This document shows, piece by piece, positions 1 to 13,300 of a stretch of 64,000 nucleotides of DNA; positions within the stretch are counted from its first letter, which is position 1, and every line of letters starts with the position of its first letter. The notes beneath the pieces are model-generated. The model saw only the letters and a program-made list of their open reading frames with translations. It was not told the DNA's origin and made no database searches. The DNA lies in NCBI GenBank assembly GCA_963678675.1, contig OY783197.1, positions 21,743,934 through 21,807,933 of the forward strand, given 5' to 3'. Origin of the DNA: Xiphydria camelus. Lineage: Eukaryota > Arthropoda > Insecta > Hymenoptera > Xiphydriidae. The position numbers and the translations under genes are program-made.

Positions 1-1159
1 CGGTGCGAACGCTAGGCGTTCGCCCCGATAAACACTATTGGCTAAAAAAAATTCGCCTCGCAGAAATCGCGGAGTGAGAGAAAATTACCCTCTACGGGTA
101 CTCGTAGCTTGCGAACGGAAGCTCGCGCCACATTATCGGCTGTCCGCTGGAAGTACGATAAGTTTCTTATCTAGCGAATTCTTTCCGACGCGTCACAACG
201 AGACGAATCCGCCGTGATTTCCGGGCGGACCGAAGCCCGGGAATTACCACTGAAAGATTGGCGCGCCTGAACGCAGCGACGGGTCTCGAGTCGGCCGACC
301 GCGAAGGGGTCTTTTCCACTGTAACCGTATGTGCGCACGTCTAGTCGCGCGGGAGGCCGGCCGACAGCGAGGGGGTCTTTTCTACTAGTTGCAGCGCGGC
401 GCACTGCACGCGCGCTATCAAAGGGAATGGTAAATATAGGTATACTCCCGTCGCGCCGTCGCGTCTCACTGTGGTATCCGACCCGAGGGAATTGATACCG
501 TACGTACACGCGGCCGCAGCACGTCAGGCTGACTGGTAAACGTTCGCATCCACTGCACGTTTTAGCGTAGAATTTCGCGTACGGGGCATCGCGCTGAAAG
601 CTCGGTGCGCGGGTACAGGTATAATCCCATCAACCCCGCCGAGCATCGCGTGAAAGCGGTCCCGAACCAGCGATCGAATGTTTCCGGGGGGATATGGAAC
701 GATCGAAGGGGAACGGCGGCGGGGGAAATGGTTATTCCACGGCAAGCTGGAGGTGATGGAGGGAAGCATAAAATTGCTTTTAATATTATTCGAGTCCTGG
801 GCAGATATACCCGGCGGATTAATTAAGGTAGAGGATTATTAATTACGACGGTAGTTACCGCGCGGTGAAGAGAGGAGCGGAAGAGAAGCGTAGGTCGGAA
901 GGGCGAAGAATAGGGATTCACGCGGCGAGCTATCGAGAGTACGACGCGGTTGCAAGGAAGAACCCTCGCTGGAGAATGAATTCGCGGTGGTTATCGGCGA
1001 ATCGTGACTCCTTCCGTTTTCTTCCATATATATCTTCCTGCCTTGCTTAACACGCCTCCAGACGATCGCTTTCCGATTCGATAAGTCGTTTCCTGCGGAT
1101 GTCGACGGTAAATGTTTTCGTGGTTCACATTAGAGCACCATCTACATTTCTTCATTTCC
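1..1159. other. No gene seen
   Basis: GC-rich sequence with overlapping short open frames on both strands. The only structure noticed is a direct repeat (CGGCCGACCGCGAAGGGGTC at 292 and a close variant at 358, spacing 66). Confidence 0.5.
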
Positions 1160-1395
1160 ATACGGAGAAGAAGGATTAGTAAAAGATCATGGAGAAACCC
1201 GTGAATTTTTACTGTTTCCCGTGACGGGGTTCTTCGAGGTGAAGTGTTCAACTTTTTAATAGACCACAGTGTATTTTCACCACAGTGGCCACAGTTCGTA
1301 ATAGTATAAACATCGGTTTATACGGTAAAATTTAACATATTGTGTCCGGTGTTTATGGGTTTATATTGTTACAAACTGTAAAAAATACGCTGCAT
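1160..1395 (+). repeat. MITE family A, truncated copy
   Basis: Starts TACGGAGAAGAAGGATTAGT and has the family's internal blocks (CATGGAGAAACCCGTGAATT, TTCGAGGTGAAG.., GTAATAGTATAAACATCGGT). It stops after AAAATACGCTGC without the right terminus. Confidence 0.7.
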
Positions 1396-2857
1396 CTATA
1401 AATGTATGCGAATTCTATTTACCATTTCATTAATTATTTTTCTTCATTTTCGATTCATAATCGAATATTTGTATACTGAAGAATCATACACATAATAATT
1501 AAGCATTTACCTTCTGAAATTAGCCTCTCCCTCCCCATCCTATATACCTCGTCCTCGGCAGATTCACGAAATACGAACGAATATCCTTCTCCGGGATTTA
1601 GATCGATGTATTTCATTTAACCCACGTACCTTCGGTAGACTCCTTCTCCCTCTTGCTCTTTCTCCGTCTTTCCCCGCTCTCTCCCCTTCAACTCACCCAT
1701 TTAATTTCACTCGCTCCTACTTCCCCTCTCCAGCGAAATTCGTTCTCGTTCAATTAGCTCGTTTAATTCAATTTTTCTCTTTGCCTTTGCTTTCCGTTTC
1801 GTCAAACGTTTCCGTGCCCCCTCCCCCGCACGCCCACTCGTCTCTCCTCGCGCATACGGGATATAAATTGCCACAAAAAGAAGCGACGTCTCCTGGAGTG
1901 GATCTTCAGCGGAGAATATCGCGCGTCATCGAGTGTCACTGTACGCTGCATCGGAAGATCGGGCGCCTCGACGTGACGGGCAAGAGGCGCAGAGCGGGCG
2001 GCACTCGATCCGTCGAACGTTCTCCCGCTAGATTCGACGCTGTGTGCGGCGTGTATTTTTTCTATCGACCGTCCAACCGCGGCGCGCATCAAGGGCCATC
2101 CAATCTCCGGTCGACCCTGTAACAGCGTCGATACGGTGCATATACGCAAGGTTAACGACTGTTGCAAACCACTCAACCCCCTCGTAAATCCATAACAGTT
2201 TAAGCGATAAAAAAAATCAAAAGCGCGATAGGGTGGTCGATGCCGTTGCAGCAGCTGCGGCAGCCGCGGCTCTTCGGATGCATTATGCATTTCGCATAGC
2301 GACGTCGGGCGGAAAATAGCGGCGAGGCCGACGCAGGGAGACCCGGGCGAGGGAGGGCGATGGAAAAGTACTCTTTGTCAGCCATTATTTATTACGGACT
2401 GCGTGTCGAAAGCCGATAACGATTTATTACCTCTCTTCACGCTCCGCTCGGCTTCCTCCTTTTTCTCTCTTATTTTCGAGAAGATATTTCTCCGGTTCCA
2501 TCCAGGGCGGTCGATGCAAACGGGCCGTGTCCCTCTTCTCTCCGTTTCCATTCGCGATACTGGATCTATATTTCGTATTCGCGCCGTTATTTCTCCTCCG
2601 CTTTCGTATATTCTTATGCAATATCAAATCTTGTTCAGCACATCGGCCAATCCAATGGTGAGGGAGTTCTACGTTTAGATATCTTGTGATGCGAGGAGCC
2701 CACATCGAACATTTGTAATGGTATGCTCAAAAACTTGAATATTTTCCCTTTCTATTGACACGTCATTTACTATTATATCTGTAATACTTTCTGAAATATA
2801 TATTTTTAAAACCCGATGATTCTTTTGTATTATAGTAACCTTGTATTTATGTATATG

Positions 2858-3545
2858 CGATCGCTCGATAGCGCTGTCTCGTGTATTTTTTCGCGCTGAT
2901 TACGAGAAGTATGGTCATTGGATCGATATCTCAAAGAAAATGTAGGATCTTAGCGATTTTATGTCGAGAGATAATTATTATATTTCCCTCCCATAAAATT
3001 ACCAATATATTAGCGTTTTTTTGAGATTTTCTTGAAAAATCTATATGATTTTCAAAACAAGCGTGAAAAAATATATCGAATAAGGTGGTCGAGAGTTGAG
3101 CTCGAAAGATTTCGATTGTCGTGAAAAATTGGAAAATTATCAAGGTGTAGAAAATTCCAAAATCATCTCTGGGATCGATTGTTCAACCAACCTATCTGAT
3201 ATATTTTTCCGTGTTGATTACACCGAGAAAACAGTTTATTTATAGTTAATAAAGGTTTGTTTGAATATGGCGAAATATACATTTTATTGGATCAAATAAA
3301 TATTCGCTAACTCTACGATATTTATTCGGCACAATTTGATCCTTTGAGACAATCATTTGGATGAAATAAATATTTTAATAATCAACATATATTTTATTTC
3401 CCATATTGAAATGTTTATTTCGCCGCATTTGAAATTACATTTATTAACTATGAATAAACTGTTTTTTCGGTCTACGAAAAACGTAGTTATTAGATCGATA
3501 TCTCAAAACGAAATATAAGACATCAGCGATTTTTTATAATGAAAA
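2858..3545. repeat. Family F repeat, interrupted by a family E MITE
   Basis: F blocks recognisable here are TATTTTTTCGCGCTGATTAC, ATCGATATCTCAAA and AAGGTGGTCGAGAGTTGAG. They are interrupted at 3219-3474 and resume with TTATTAGATCGATATCTCAA. F copies contain long inverted arms around the ACCACCCTATC box. Confidence 0.6.
3221..3472. repeat. MITE family E copy inserted in family F
   Basis: Inverted ends CACCGAGAAAACAGTTTATT and AATAAACTGTTTTTTCGGTC, with TA at both edges (3219-3220, 3473-3474). The interior has ATTTATTCGGCACAATTTGA and TAATAATCAACATATATTTT, shared with 13127-13376. The flanks join into a continuous F repeat. Confidence 0.75.
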
Positions 3546-5385
3546 AATGAAAAATATCATTTAAAGCAACTCTATCGCGTCGGTCCGTATTTCTCACTTC
3601 CATCATTTTATTTCCCTCGTGATTCTGGAATTGACAGCGGAAGTCATTTTCCGCCGCAACATTTCACAAGCGATTCGCATTCAACAGGCGTCAATAGGTA
3701 CGGAGCGCCCTAAAAACGCTTCGCAGACTTTCGAAGACGCGAGCAAAGGGAGAACGAGTTAGCAGGCGTTCTCGCGTTTCGGTTCCCGACGCGCCTTCGC
3801 GGCATGTCGATTTCGCTCGATTAAAGCCCGACGCGGCGGTTAAAGAGGGTGGTTTGAGGCCGCGGGATGTCCGCGAGGCTCTACCAGATGGAATAATCTC
3901 GCACGCGATTAATTACCCGTTTTGCGAAAGGACCTCTTTATCGTCGCGTGTTTAGACGGCCATTCATCTCGCGTATATATAATACCGATAAGCGGGTAGC
4001 TGCGCGAGACGAGAGAAAGGGGCGAGTCGACCGGGTCGCACAGGGCAACGCGTCGCACGGTGGATTTGATTTCGAGTAGCAGGCTCTTGAATCGTAAGTT
4101 GCCTTTGGAATGAATTGCAAAGCAGAGCCGAATAATTAATACAAGCATATTTTTAAAACAATTACGAAGGGTGGTGAAGATTGAAAACTGGCAAAAGTGC
4201 GATGTATTTATCTACGACTCTTACATAACGTGATCACGCTGGAGAATTCGGTCTTCTCATGAAAAAATATTCATATTTTTCAATTCAATTTGTAATCTGT
4301 GTATACATACTTATTATCTCACGAAGAAGAAAATGTCTCAAAAAAAATTATTCGCAGTTATGAGTGCAAATATAGCTTTTATATTTATTTTTATACTTAT
4401 ATGTATTTTAAAATGTCGTTTTCCAGCTGAATTAAGGCCGAAAATGAATAATGAAAAATAACAAAATACAGGATAAATAATTTTGTCTAAATTTTTCGAA
4501 ACTGTAATGGAGAAAATTTGTGAGAAAACCAAATTTCCGTTTTACTCGATCATTACTCGGAAGCACCAAATATAGCTCTTATCACTCACCGATACCTTAT
4601 CTATCACGGGACAACAAGTGTGACTACTCGAAGATAATTAATCGCACCTCGCATCGAAACAGGAATACCCGCCCATTTTTCATTGCGACGCGGCGCCAAT
4701 TCCCTTTAGCGACCGTGAAACGTCGCTCCTAGAATGTTCCCATCACCCTTTCTGTCTTCCGCACTTCTTTATTCTCGCGTATCGGCCTCTCCTTCGCTCC
4801 GCCGCGCCGTTATTGAACGAGAGATCGATCCAGAGGCGAACAAATGCTCGAACCCGATGGACTCACCCAACAACGGTCGCGTCTCGCGCGACATCAATCT
4901 TCGAATTCGATCAAGATCCTGACGCGGTGTACACAGAGGAGGGAGAAAATATATACAGAGCCCTACCATCCCTCCGGTTCCTCTCCTATCATCGCTAATC
5001 CGTAATCGAAACGGGAGCACCCTAATGCCTACCTTCGTTGCAGTCAAATTGCTCGTCTCGCAGCGATAACCCCTCGACGGCGTTGTTATTCGGGTCGAGC
5101 AGATGTCGGCGCTACTTCTTTGATCATCTTCCTCCTCGGAATAATTCTGCGCTGCGACTTGGCAGATAATTTCGTTGGGCTGTACCTCGAGTGTTCTCGC
5201 GAAGGGAGCGCCCTTCGGGAAACTGCGTCGACTATCTATCAACCGATTTACAGTGATTTTCGTAGCCCTGTGAACTTGTCTGTTTCTTCATTTTTAACCT
5301 GCCAAGGATCATCTCCTTATATGGCAGTCCTCTTAAATAACGTTAAATCTGTAAAGACAGAGGCCTACTATGAATTGTTATACAC

Positions 5386-5750
5386 CCGCATTGAGATAAA
5401 TAATCGCAGGTGCCAAAAAAATATTTTCTTCAATCAGAAGCATGATATAATTCCAGGATCAAGCTATGATTTTCTTCGCGCAGGAAGAATTCTTTATACC
5501 AAAACGAAGGTATATTTGTAAATCAAGAATATATAAGATTCTCTTTAAGAATCCCTATATTCTTAAAAATTGGTAAGGTCATACGTTCTTGATTCAAGAA
5601 ACATTTTTTGACACTAGCAAAGGTATCCTTAAATCCAAAATAATTATGTATTCTTCGACCAGGAATCTGTATTCTTAAAAATTTTCAAGTTAATGTGTTC
5701 TTGGTTCAAGAATTCTTTATTTGACACTAGAGCAATTATTTCTCTCAGTA
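5386..5750. repeat. MITE family C copy
   Basis: One end reads TTGAGATAAATAATCGCAGG then TGCCAAAAAAATATTTTCTT; the other reads TTGACACTAG then AGCAATTATTTCTCTCAGTA. Internal ATTCTTAAAAATT blocks recur. Confidence 0.6.
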
Positions 5751-6593
5751 CAGGGTGGCCCCCAGGGAGTTAAAATCCAAAGACCATTTCGCGCAAGTCA
5801 TCCACATTCGAAACAGCGAAATACGACCGTCGCAATCATTGGCACAAATCTGCCTCTTTCCATCGAATGCGTTTATTACAGAAAGGGTCCCGGCCATTGT
5901 TACCCCGTTCACCACTGTAGCCTTTGTCCCGTTCCAACAAAAAAGCCGTCAGACAGAGAGCGCACCGGTTACGCGGGGAGCGGGAGAAACGAAAGAAAAA
6001 CTTTCCCGCCCCTTTAAGAATTAAAAGCTGTTTGCTGCACTCGCAAGCCTCCCCTTTCTTTCTTCCCTGTGATACGAGAAGCGACGGTGCAAGGGTTTAA
6101 GCGTGCGAGAGGCAACGACGCGACTACGTTTGAACTCTTTCTTCTCCTTTTCACCGTACGGCAGGTCTGGCGCACGGCGAGCTCCGGCCGACCTTCCCCG
6201 CTCTCACCCTGGACTCCCTTCTCCTCACGCACCCCGTCTGGAGGGGCGAGGAGGTGTGTACTGAAGCATCGGAGGGGCCGAATGGCGTTCGAGTAGATGC
6301 TGCTTCTTTACTGCGGGCCGATATCGACCCGAGCATAACCAACCAATACGAAAAGCTATAAGGTCGCGGTTAGGACCGCGGGTCCCGCCGGAGGATTCAC
6401 TAGAACGGAATGAAAATAATAACGCGTCACGCGTCTACGTTTGCGCGAAGGATGGCGAGAAACGATATTACAAGTGAAAGTGTTGATGAAAGTTCGAGGC
6501 TAGATTGGAGGAATGATTTGAGAAAGAATATATGGGAGTGTCGGATTGGGACGCTTGATGAGAAAGAGGGGATCGATCAAAATCATTGACGCT

Positions 6594-6768
6594 AAACAGA
6601 GGAGAAGAATTAGTTAGATCTACTAAAAATGACTTGCGGGGTTTCAAGTCATTATTTATTTATATCAATGATATCTTCTTTCATATTAATTCAATATTTC
6701 TTCCTTGGAATCACATACTATTCCACATGATTGTAAGAAAGAGATATCAAATTGATGTATTAAAAAAT
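6594..6768 (+). repeat. MITE family D, left part
   Basis: AGAAGAATTAGTTAGATCTA then TTATTTATTTATATCAATGA, followed by the interior CACATACTATTCCACATGAT shared with the complete copy at 51468-51720. The right end is missing. Confidence 0.65.
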
Positions 6769-7623
6769 TCACAGATTTCGCAATCCTTGCAACTATCGGG
6801 GACATTGAAAATGATACGAAAAATATATAAATGATATTGTTATTAACTATGTATTACAATGCAAAAAAGATATATAATCATATATAATAGAATATTGTAT
6901 ATTTACCGCGATATTGCAAAGTAATTTTTGTTTCTTTTACGAATACAATGAACAGAAAATGTATAAACTACATTGGGGTGGCACATCAGATTATGGTAGT
7001 TCACGTTTTAAGAATCGTCACCAAAGATCAGCACGATAAAAAATGTTCTAAAGGTCGCTCACGAATTTTGAAAATTTCAAAAACAGGGAAAAATCGATCT
7101 TTTTTTAATTAATTTTATTTTTCTTTCTGTACTTCGAATACAACATACATCTCTAATGCTAATCGGATATAAAATTACTCTGTTTCGTAACCCTTATTTT
7201 CTATATAATCCTCAAACTCAATATCCTCGTCGCTTTCGTAAATCATGTCATCATTTTCACAGCTTCGAATTATCCTCCTCCGGGGGGAGGAAAGGTGAAG
7301 GAGGAGCAGGAAAGAGGGATAGGGAAGGGGAATGGGGAGGGCAGCGGCGGCGGCGGCGGCGCTATGACCGGTAGGCGATTGGTGGGGGACGGAGTTTTGA
7401 ATCGATCGTCGATCCGAGAAACTATTTTATATACATAATAAAGAGATTTTTGTTACCAATAAAGGTACCTACTTTTCGAGTTTGCTGGTGTGAAATCAGA
7501 AAAACGACTAAAGCTTCTTTGAATTTATCATTTTGAAGTTCGTTCGAAAAGTCAGTCGGTCTAGTTTGTTTTGGACCAGAGAGATGACGTACTCGTAATC
7601 AGTTTCGAAACCTCGCAACGAAC

Positions 7624-8137
7624 GTTCGCTTGAGATTTCCTCAATAAGTCTATCAGTTTCGGAATCAGCGCGAAAAAATACATAAGATAGGGTGGTGGAG
7701 AGATCGATTCTAGAGATTTCGATTTTTCGAAAAAAATCGCATTTTTCTGTAAGGTCCCGACCTTACAGAAATTGTCAAATTTTTCGAAAAATGAAAATCT
7801 TCGGAATTGGAATCTCGACCACCCTATCCGATGTATTTTTTTACGCTGATTCCGAAAAGCACGGTTATTAGGTCTATATCTCAAAGGAAATATAAAATAA
7901 CGCTGATTTTCGGAAAATCATCGATATCTCGGTGTTCGCTTGAGATTTCCTCAATAAATCTATCAGTTTCGGAATCAGCGCGAAAAAATACATAAGATAG
8001 GGTGGTGGAGAGATCGATTCTACAGATTTCCATTTTTCGAAATTGGAATCTCGACCACCCTATCCGGTGTATTTTTTTACGCTGATTCCGAAATGCACGG
8101 TTATTAGATCGAAATCTCAAAGGAAATATATGTAGGT
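7624..8137. repeat. Two tandem family F copies with inverted arms
   Basis: A segment of about 110 bases starting GTTCGCTTGAGATTTCCTCA occurs at 7624 and again at 7934, nearly identical. Each is followed by an inverted partner around ACCACCCTATCCG (7804 and 8040). The second copy lacks about 74 bases of the centre, including a small hairpin at 7748-7768. Confidence 0.75.
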
Positions 8138-8502
8138 ACAAAGGGAATAAATCGGCCCCCATTCTCGGTGAGCGACGCCACCGGCGCGAGGAGACGCGCC
8201 AGAGCAGCCAAGCCGTTCACACCGATCATACTCATTTTTGTATCGTTCAGTTCTCGCCGAATAAAGAGTTCTTTCGTTGAGCTCATTCCTCTTTTTTCGT
8301 CCCGCATGGCAGGCTCACCACCCGTCCCACTACATAGTACCATCACCCGCTACCGCTCTCAGTCTACTACATACACACGACTGAGAGCGCTAGAGTGGAG
8401 CACGCACGAGACCGTCTAAAATTTCGTGACGCTGGCTTGTCGGGAACCTAGAAATCTCCCCCCATATACGGGAACATAAACATTTTCAATGTTAAAATGT
8501 TA

Positions 8503-8581
8503 TTGATATAAATAAATAATTACATGTGACTCCGCAAGTAATTTTCAGTAGATCTAATTAATTTTGTTTCTCTGTGTACAC
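8503..8581. repeat. MITE family D, right part
   Basis: ATATAAATAAATAATTACAT, CGCAAGTAATTTTCAGTAGA and a terminal TTTCTCTGTGTA match the right arm of the D copies at 51468 and 57715. Confidence 0.6.
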
Positions 8582-8610
8582 AGTAAAAAATTATGCGGTG
8601 CGGAGCTATA

Positions 8611-9004
8611 CAGAGTGATTCGAAATTGACGCACTTCCTCTCGTAGAGAGATTCTTCGCCAAAAACTGAACCGAAAGTTCCTGTACAAAATTTTTGTGCT
8701 CCGCCTAGTTTACAAGATAATCCAGTTCGAAAACATCCAATCCAAAGTCAGATTCAAGGGACAACCAGGGCCGTGATAACTGGGGCCAACTTCATAAGAC
8801 TGACAGACAAATTATGTATCGCGATAAAGTCGAATGCGAAACAGATAGGACTAATTATAGAATGCTTACTCACTAATCTTATTCGAACTGGATTATCTTG
8901 TAAACTAGGCGGAGCACAAAAATTTTGTACAGGAACTTTCGGTTCAGTTTTTTGCGAAGAATCTCTCTACGAGAGGAAGAGTGCGCCCATTTCGAATCAC
9001 CCTG
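8611..9004. repeat. Long-arm MITE with CAGAGTG/CACCCTG ends and TATA flanks
   Basis: Inverted arms of about 124 bases (8611-8735 and 8882-9004) share ACTGAACCGAAAGTTCCTGT and TAAACTAGGCGGAGCACAAA. TATA flanks both ends (8607-8610, 9005-9008). The roughly 146-base centre has no recognised coding. Confidence 0.85.
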
Positions 9005-9657
9005 TATAGACCACTTTTAGTGTTAGATAACAATGGCATAAGACTGAATGATACCAGATGTGGTACTTATAGGTCTACACCGGTGAAATTGTGTTAAAAA
9101 ATTAACACCACTTCTTTATTGTGTAGTTCTATATCGGCACCCGAGTTAAATACAACCGAGATGTCGCGATCTTTCTTCCGAAGAACGATCTCTAATGATA
9201 TTCCCACGCTTGTGGGATAAACTGGCCGCTAAAATTCGGGGAGATTCAATTTTTTTCCCTCCCCCAATTCGATCAGCAATTTTCATTGCACGTAGCGCAC
9301 ACTCTCGGCGCGCACGTTCTTTAATCCGGTGGATATTGGCGGAGATAAACGAACGGACGATGGAGTAGGCCTGCAGGAGTAACGCGCGCATACATGCACA
9401 CGCACACGTGTCGAATTATCCCCTGCTTATTTGTGCACACCAACGAGGCTCGTATCCACGTATCGTCACGGCTATCAGGGTCGATAACAGCAACAATATA
9501 CGCGCGTGTACCGCAACGCCCGTCATCGATACGTTGAATCAACCTGCGCAATTTCGTTGGTACGTATATTTTGAACGCGTGAAGGCCTCGTATGGCGTCG
9601 TGGCGAACGTGAAAATTGAAAAAGAAGTCTGAAGGATTCAGTGTGAAGCTGATGTCT

Positions 9658-10348
9658 GCACTGAGAGAATTAATTGCTAGTGTCAACAAAATATTTCTTG
9701 AAGAAAGAACATATCATGATCTTACAAATTTTTATGAATACAGATCCTCTTGGTCGAAGAATATATCGCCGAAAGGTCGTATACGCCATTTTACGCTCTT
9801 TTGGCAATGTAAAAGCTTAAAGGGTTTACAAAAAAATTTGTTCTTACAATTGATAGAAATGCGTAAAAATGGTGCAAAAATGGAAAAATAAAATTTGGAA
9901 AACTAAAGGTAAAAGGGCGTATAGGATATGATCGATACGCCCTTTTGGCATTAAGTTTTTTAAAAATCATGAAAACTAATGCCATAAGGGCGTATAGACA
10001 ATATCTTACCTATACGCCTTTTTTTTCAATTTTCCAAATTTTTTCATATTATTTATTCATACTTAGGCCAATTGGAGTGAATAAACTTTTTTTATACGCC
10101 GTCTTGGCTTTATAAAGGCACTTTTTGGAATATACGACCTTTTGACATCCGTCACGCGATATACTTATTCTTGATTTAAGAATACCTTCGTTGAGATATA
10201 AAAAATTCTTTCTGTACTGAAAAAACAATTACTCAAGCCTGTCAATGATTTTATTTTGCGAAGAAAACCATAGCTTGATTCAGGAAGTATATCATGCTTT
10301 TGATCAAAGAACAAAATTTTTTGGCACTAGCAATTATTTTTCTCAGTT
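9658..10348. repeat. MITE family C copies split by element H
   Basis: A C-type end (CACTGAGAGAATTAATTGCT) at 9658 runs to about 9760 and resumes after 10163 with CTTATTCTTGATTTAAGAAT. A second C-type stretch, with CGAAGAAAACCATAGCTTGA and TTTTGGCACTAGCAATTATT, runs 10243-10348. Confidence 0.55.
9761..10163. mobile_element. Element H, short copy
   Basis: Ends ATATATCGCCGAAAGG and the inverse of GTCACGCGATATA. The interior carries at least seven copies, in both orientations, of a GCGTATA and CTTTTGGCAT motif pair (for example GATACGCCCTTTTGGCATTA). No coding capacity. It splits a family C repeat, which defines the edges. Confidence 0.65.
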
Positions 10349-13300
10349 TGAAGAGAAAGTGCTCGAAAATTCGAAATATCTGCCGCAATTGAAATTTGAA
10401 AAACTGCATCGCTTCTTTGCGAAGCTGGCGTATCAGACGCGAGATAGGAGACAACGGCTTCGACGTGGGAGTATTTATGCGCCGGAGACCGTGACATCAA
10501 AAAGGATACTGGGCGGGGCGGGGGGGGGGGGATGGAAGGACGATGTTCCACTCGAAGAAGATAGATGACCTGGCTCTTTCTTTCTCTCTCTACTCTCCTC
10601 GATATTGTCTCCCACGTAAACAAGCCGAGCACCGCGGAGAGCACGTACTGGAAGGCCGTGTATACAACAGGGTCCTGCCGAGGATGCGGGGCAGAGGGTG
10701 ATATACTCCGGTAGACTTTAGATTATGCACCGATGGCGTATTCGCGTGTACTACGTAGGAATAAATGCATTGGCACGTGTACCTCGAGACCCGCTGTTAA
10801 CAGCTTTGAGTCTACTATGGTATATTCCTACATTCCTGTTAAATCGTCCTCTAAATTTCATCCTACAAATTCGCAAATCCCCTTCTCAACTCGAATTGAT
10901 CGTTTATCAGGTATCGTTTATAGAGAAAGTTTTATAGAAATGCAAAAAAAATTATTTTGTTGATATAAAGTTAATTTGGTCTTCTCGCTAAATTTTTTTA
11001 ACAGATTCGAAAAATTTTAATGAGATTATTTACCCTATATTTTTTTATTTTTCATTTTCGGCCCTATGTAAGCTGGAAAACAGCATTTAAAAATGTAGCT
11101 GTAATACATCATTATCTTGTAAGACTACCACTCTCATACTCTGGCTTTTCGATGACGTCACAATCTTATAAAGAAAAACGCACTTGTAATTTTACGAATA
11201 ACTATTTTCTCGGACATTTTCTTTCTTGAGTCACATTGAATATGTATACCAAATTATAAATTAAATTTAAAAATATGAATACCTTTTTATGCAAATACCA
11301 AATTGGCAATGCACATAAATCTGCATTGCGACCGTAACTGAATTTCTCGAAACACGGAAATACATAGATCGACGATGCGTCACTCTCAATTATTGAAACG
11401 CGACCATCCGCTCCATCAAATAAATCCGAAGTCGTACATTGAAGAGGGGCTTGTTCGTATACGCCTACAGAGTAATACGCTTTACATTTTCAAGTAAAGG
11501 CGTCCAGTGGTTTCCGTCCGTACACGGACAAAAATGTTCGTTAAAAATTACCGCGAAAATCACGTAATCGTGGGACATGTCTACAACTAAATGTTTACCG
11601 TAGACCACGGTCAAATTCATTTATCCCTTGCTCTATTTCAGTCATTCGTGTTCCTGAAAAAACAGTCAATTCTATCATGAAGCATGTGTAAAAATTTGAC
11701 ACCGTGAAACCGTGACACCGTTTGATCTTTGACATCGTGTCCCATGGTTACGTGAATTTCACAGTAATTTTTAATGAAAATTTCTCTCCACGTAGACGCG
11801 CAATCGTCGTCTCCAGCTGCACCTAATGAAACACAATCACAAAATCCATTTACCGCGAAGAACAGAGCGTGTCATCTCGTTCGACTTGCATTCGCGAAGC
11901 GGGGGAAGGACGCCGCAAATGCGATACGGTGGTTCGTAAACCTCGGAGGATATATGCCGCATTCGCCGAGGAAAAAGCTCGCATTTGCATGCCCCGCGGC
12001 GCTGCGAAGATTCTTGGGATCGATACGTGGTACGCGCCTAGAGATAGATTTGGTCTGAATTGAGATAGCAAGTAGGATGTAGGGTCGTCTCTCGTCTTCC
12101 GTTCACATTTTGCTGATCCCGGAAGATTATCTTTTATCTATTGTACGTACGCGCGGTTACATATGTATATCTACTTGCGCGGGGGTAAACGGATAAATGT
12201 GGACCGAGGGATGAATAATTTTATTGGAAACGAGGGGGAGAAAATAGGGAAAATGTGATACGCAGCCAGCGCTACGTATCTATCGGGACGCCGCATTGCG
12301 TTCCACGTCAGCAAAATCATCCCCCGTATCGTTACTCTCGTTTTCCATGTCGATCGAACTTGCCTTTCGCTTCGATTTTTCGATTGGAATGGTTATAGAG
12401 TTTTCATATTAGTTTTCTCACGGAGTACCTTTCACGAATATATTTAATTCGTCTTGTTTTAATCGCCGTTGTAACGAGACGCATTTCAATGACATCTACA
12501 GCGCACAGCAGCATCGACGGACGAACGAGACGCGAGCCGAGGTATTTCCTCGCTGTGTGTGGCTGCGTGGAAGGTGAGACAGGGGTGGTTTAAAAATAGA
12601 AGAGGCTGAAAGGTCGCGACAAGGTCGATATTACACCCTCGCATTCCCGTATACATCTTATAAGTTTGGTATCCGGCGTCCCCTGCGCGTGCCGTTGTAG
12701 GTAACACTCGGTCTTCCGAATACCGCCGGATTCTCCCGTATCCGCGGAGTCGAGAAAGTTTCCAAATGGGAGAAACTCGAAGCTTCCTGCGATTCGACGC
12801 GCTCATTCCACGCTTCTCTCTCTCTCTCTTTCGTTTTCTTTCCCGTATTATTTTTTCTCTAATAATTCGAGCAATAATTTGCTGGTATAATTCCTTTTTA
12901 ATAGAACCCTCTGGGTATAATTGAAGCGCGCATATGACACATGTTATTTTATCTCTCTCCTCACACACTCCATTCCTCAACACCCCTTGGGATAGTCTCT
13001 TAAAAATATCCTTACGAACCACCGTCTTCCGTCAGACGCTATAATAAATATCCTTCGACGGGGGATCGGGCCATCTCGTTCTAATTTATCCGCAATCATT
13101 CTCACGCCAGCCACTCGTTCTTCGTAACGAGAAAACAATTTATTTGCAGTTGATAAATGTTTGCTTAAATATGACGAAATGAATATTTTATTGCATCAAG
13201 TAAATATTCGTTAACTATTGCAATATTTATTTGGCACAATTAGATCCTTTGCGGCAATCATTTAAATGAAAGAAACATTTTAATAATCAACATATATTTT

